From assembly GCA_017475185.1 (NCBI GenBank), contig JAFVGB010000004.1, positions 109,828 through 173,827 on the forward strand: a stretch of 64,000 nt of DNA. The letters are read 5' to 3'. Every line of letters starts with the position of its first letter. The stretch's first letter is position 1. This document shows, piece after piece, positions 62,402 to 64,000 of this stretch. The notes under the pieces were generated by a model that saw only the letters and a list, made by a program, of their open reading frames with translations, had not been told where the DNA came from and did not search any database. Position numbers and translations under genes: made by a program. This DNA is from Clostridia bacterium (GTDB taxonomy: Bacteria > Bacillota_A > Clostridia > TANB77 > CAG-508).

Positions 62402-64000
62402 TTACTTGGTTATATATAACCTCAGATCTTCTTCTTCATTCTCATCAAGAGGAACAAGGAAGTATCCAGTATACTGGTCATTTTTTGACCAAGTATACAC
62501 TGCATTTTCTTCAAGCTCTCTTGTATCATTTTGTGCACTTGTTACGTAATAGTATGGATTTGCAGTCTCGTTTAAGTAATATTCGTAGTCTGCTGCATCC
62601 ACACAATGCTTATCCAGGTCAATTACGTTTGCAATTTCTGCAGTGGGAATTACCTGGACTGCACCTTTGTCCAGATAGAATGTATCCAAATTTGTGCCTC
62701 TGGTAAAACCGTACAACAGTGGCTCATTGTCGTTGTCATTATATGTGATTTTAAAATCAGGCATATTGAACTGACGAGCTGTGTACACGAATTCATTAAA
62801 CAGCCATCTAGCGATTGGTGCAGGTGCAAATTCAGGTTCGAGTTCTTTATTGGTAAACCAGTACTCAATCTCTGCAGCAGGTGCAACTGAAGTGTTATAA
62901 TCTGCTGTGTTTAATTCAAATATCTGATTTCCCTCCTCATCAATTGGTATAAGATACCAACCGATGAAGTTGAATACATTTTGTTCGTTGGCATACTCTA
63001 AATCAGACATATACAACGAACTTTCAGGCTCAGAGTCAGGCTCGGTAATTTTATCAATTCCCGCAAGAATAAAATTATCATTTTTGTAAGCACTGACTGT
63101 AACATCATAATTTGATACTACCAAATCATCATCTGCTACAATTGGCCTATATGCGAGGAAATCATAGTTCATCTTATATGTTGATGATTTTAGTTTCTTC
63201 ATTTCCGGGCATATCTTAGAAACATCTGAACTTGGTATAACCTGCATTCCAAAACCATACGCGAATCCTTCTCTCATACAGAAGTATGCATCTGGCGATG
63301 CGTAAGCATAGGCTATTGGATGATGCGACCAGACTATTTCATAGCGTTCAATGTTAAACATTTTCGCTATGTTGATAAGGATATTATAGCTATCGTTATC
63401 AATCTGTTCGCCATCATGAATTAAATCTGTCTTCTGTGGTGGAATCCAGTTATTAGGTGATGTGGCTGTTGTTGTTGTCGTTGTGGTTGTTGTCGTTGTG
63501 GTTGTACTTGTTGATGCGCTTGTTGATGTGCTTGTTGTTGTACTCGTTGATGTACTTGTCGACGTACTCATTGTCGTACTTGTCGATGTACTTGTTGACG
63601 TGCTTGTTGATGTACTCGTTGTCGTGCTTGTTGTTGTACTCGTTGTCGTGCTTGTTGTACTTGTTGTCGTACTTGTTGTCGTACTTGTTGTTGTACTCGT
63701 TGTCGTACTTGTTGTTGATGTGGTGCTTGGTGGTACTAAATACGATTCCGGTAATTCCGGTAATTCCGCTGACAGGTATTTCATAATGGAAAGTGCATCC
63801 ATACCGGATATACCATCTCCATTTCTATATACATCTGCCTGCTGTACCCCCTGTTTACTCATTCCGTACTTTGTAGAAAGCGCAATGTGATTTAATACTG
63901 CAACGGCATCATCCATTGTAACATCATGATCACAATTTGCATCTCCCCATACAAAATCGCTTGAACTTTCAACTGTCTGCTTTGTTGTTACATCAGCATC
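62402..64000 (-). CDS. Dockerin-containing extracellular protein (5' end outside window)
   Basis: Partial: the frame is open to the window end, giving at least 532 residues. It begins with a type I-like dockerin of two calcium-binding repeats, GDANCDHDVTMDDAVAVLNHI and ADVYRNGDGISGMDALSIMKYL, which binds a cohesin on a scaffold protein. A Thr/Ser linker of about 85 residues follows (63457-63720), then a C-terminal region of about 340 residues without a family I recognise, containing two related Tyr/Pro-rich parts (FNFIGWYLIPIDEEG and YTGYFLVPLDENEEE). Base composition is clearly higher in GC than the neighbours, and the linker style recalls ruminococcal cellulosome proteins, so transfer is likely. 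Confidence 0.83.
   Translation of the reverse strand, partial: DADVTTKQTVESSSDFVWGDANCDHDVTMDDAVAVLNHIALSTKYGMSKQGVQQADVYRNGDGISGMDALSIMKYLSAELPELPESYLVPPSTTSTTSTTTSTTTSTTTSTTTSTTSTTTSTTTSTTTSTSTSTSTSTSTSTTMSTSTSTSTSTTTSTSTSASTSTTTTTTTTTTTTTATSPNNWIPPQKTDLIHDGEQIDNDSYNILINIAKMFNIERYEIVWSHHPIAYAYASPDAYFCMREGFAYGFGMQVIPSSDVSKICPEMKKLKSSTYKMNYDFLAYRPIVADDDLVVSNYDVTVSAYKNDNFILAGIDKITEPDSEPESSLYMSDLEYANEQNVFNFIGWYLIPIDEEGNQIFELNTADYNTSVAPAAEIEYWFTNKELEPEFAPAPIARWLFNEFVYTARQFNMPDFKITYNDNDNEPLLYGFTRGTNLDTFYLDKGAVQVIPTAEIANVIDLDKHCVDAADYEYYLNETANPYYYVTSAQNDTRELEENAVYTWSKNDQYTGYFLVPLDENEEEDLRLYITK
63457..63720. repeat. Low-complexity Thr/Ser codon repeat
   Basis: A tract of GTTGTT, GTACTTGTTG and GTCGTACTTG units on the plus strand, encoding Thr-Ser repeats on the minus strand. 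It is prone to slippage, so its length may vary among strains. Confidence 0.9.

Noticed and set aside
63457..63890. Val/Leu-rich frames on the plus strand
   Set aside because: They are the opposite strand of the Thr/Ser linker of the dockerin protein; extreme composition comes from the repeat, not from a gene.

Overview
The window comes from a low-GC Gram-positive bacterium, most likely a gut or rumen type Clostridia member. Base composition is strongly AT-rich, Shine-Dalgarno sequences are strong (AGGAGG type), and the -35/-10 promoters are canonical. TGA is used as a stop codon, which argues against a Mollicutes code. The housekeeping set (ComEA, DacF-like carboxypeptidase, LCP transferase, CvpA, MurF-like ligase with Ddl, YkvI-like transporter, DUF5711) fits Firmicutes. 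I cannot name the species.

Layout. 0-4.2 kb: small accessory genes (two GNAT acetyltransferases, a RibD-C/DHFR-like reductase, a small Cys-rich gene of foreign composition, an isoprenylcysteine-methyltransferase-like membrane protein, a YoaP-type acetyltransferase). 4.2-25.3 kb: a defence and mobile island. It holds a PHP-SMC-like ATPase (TrlF type), a DUF4143 ATPase, and a complete type I restriction-modification system. The system's hsdS is arranged as a recombinase-driven inversion switch, with a 75-bp perfect inverted repeat and a silent hsdS half-gene. Beside it are an IS200-type transposase and a six-gene operon: small protein, sigma-region-4 protein, MORC-like GHKL ATPase, unknown, DUF6339-like, Dam methylase. 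Remnants of a conjugative relaxase close the island. 25.4-32 kb: a VOC protein, a small DUF6774-like gene, a divergent FtsK-like ATPase, membrane and secreted small proteins, a HAM1-NUDIX fusion, a flavodoxin, an initiator tRNA and an HD-GYP response regulator. 32-50 kb: chromosomal core (ComEA, D,D-carboxypeptidase, DUF5711-CvpA-LCP operon, YhaO-YhaN-like nuclease pair followed by a YkvI-like transporter, a VirD4/TraG-like operon, DnaJ, MurF-Ddl, an alpha/beta hydrolase), punctuated by GGGACGGTTC palindromes. 50.4-64 kb: a 3904-residue secreted protein with SpaA/Cna-B and RCC1 repeats, then the 3' part of a dockerin protein with a Thr/Ser linker and foreign base composition.

Main points for a second look. 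(1) The hsd locus can exchange its second target-recognition domain in frame by inverting about 1.9 kb. (2) The operon at 16.9-24.3 kb looks like a multi-gene defence system that I cannot match to a named one. (3) Two unrelated genes, the Dam methylase and the TraG/VirD4 ATPase, each carry one extra C that creates an in-frame CGG directly before a GGA codon, inside their nucleotide-binding glycine loops. In-frame CGG was otherwise almost absent when I read the window by eye. This fits either two independent inactivations or sequence errors, or +1 frameshifting at an unassigned or starved CGG codon.
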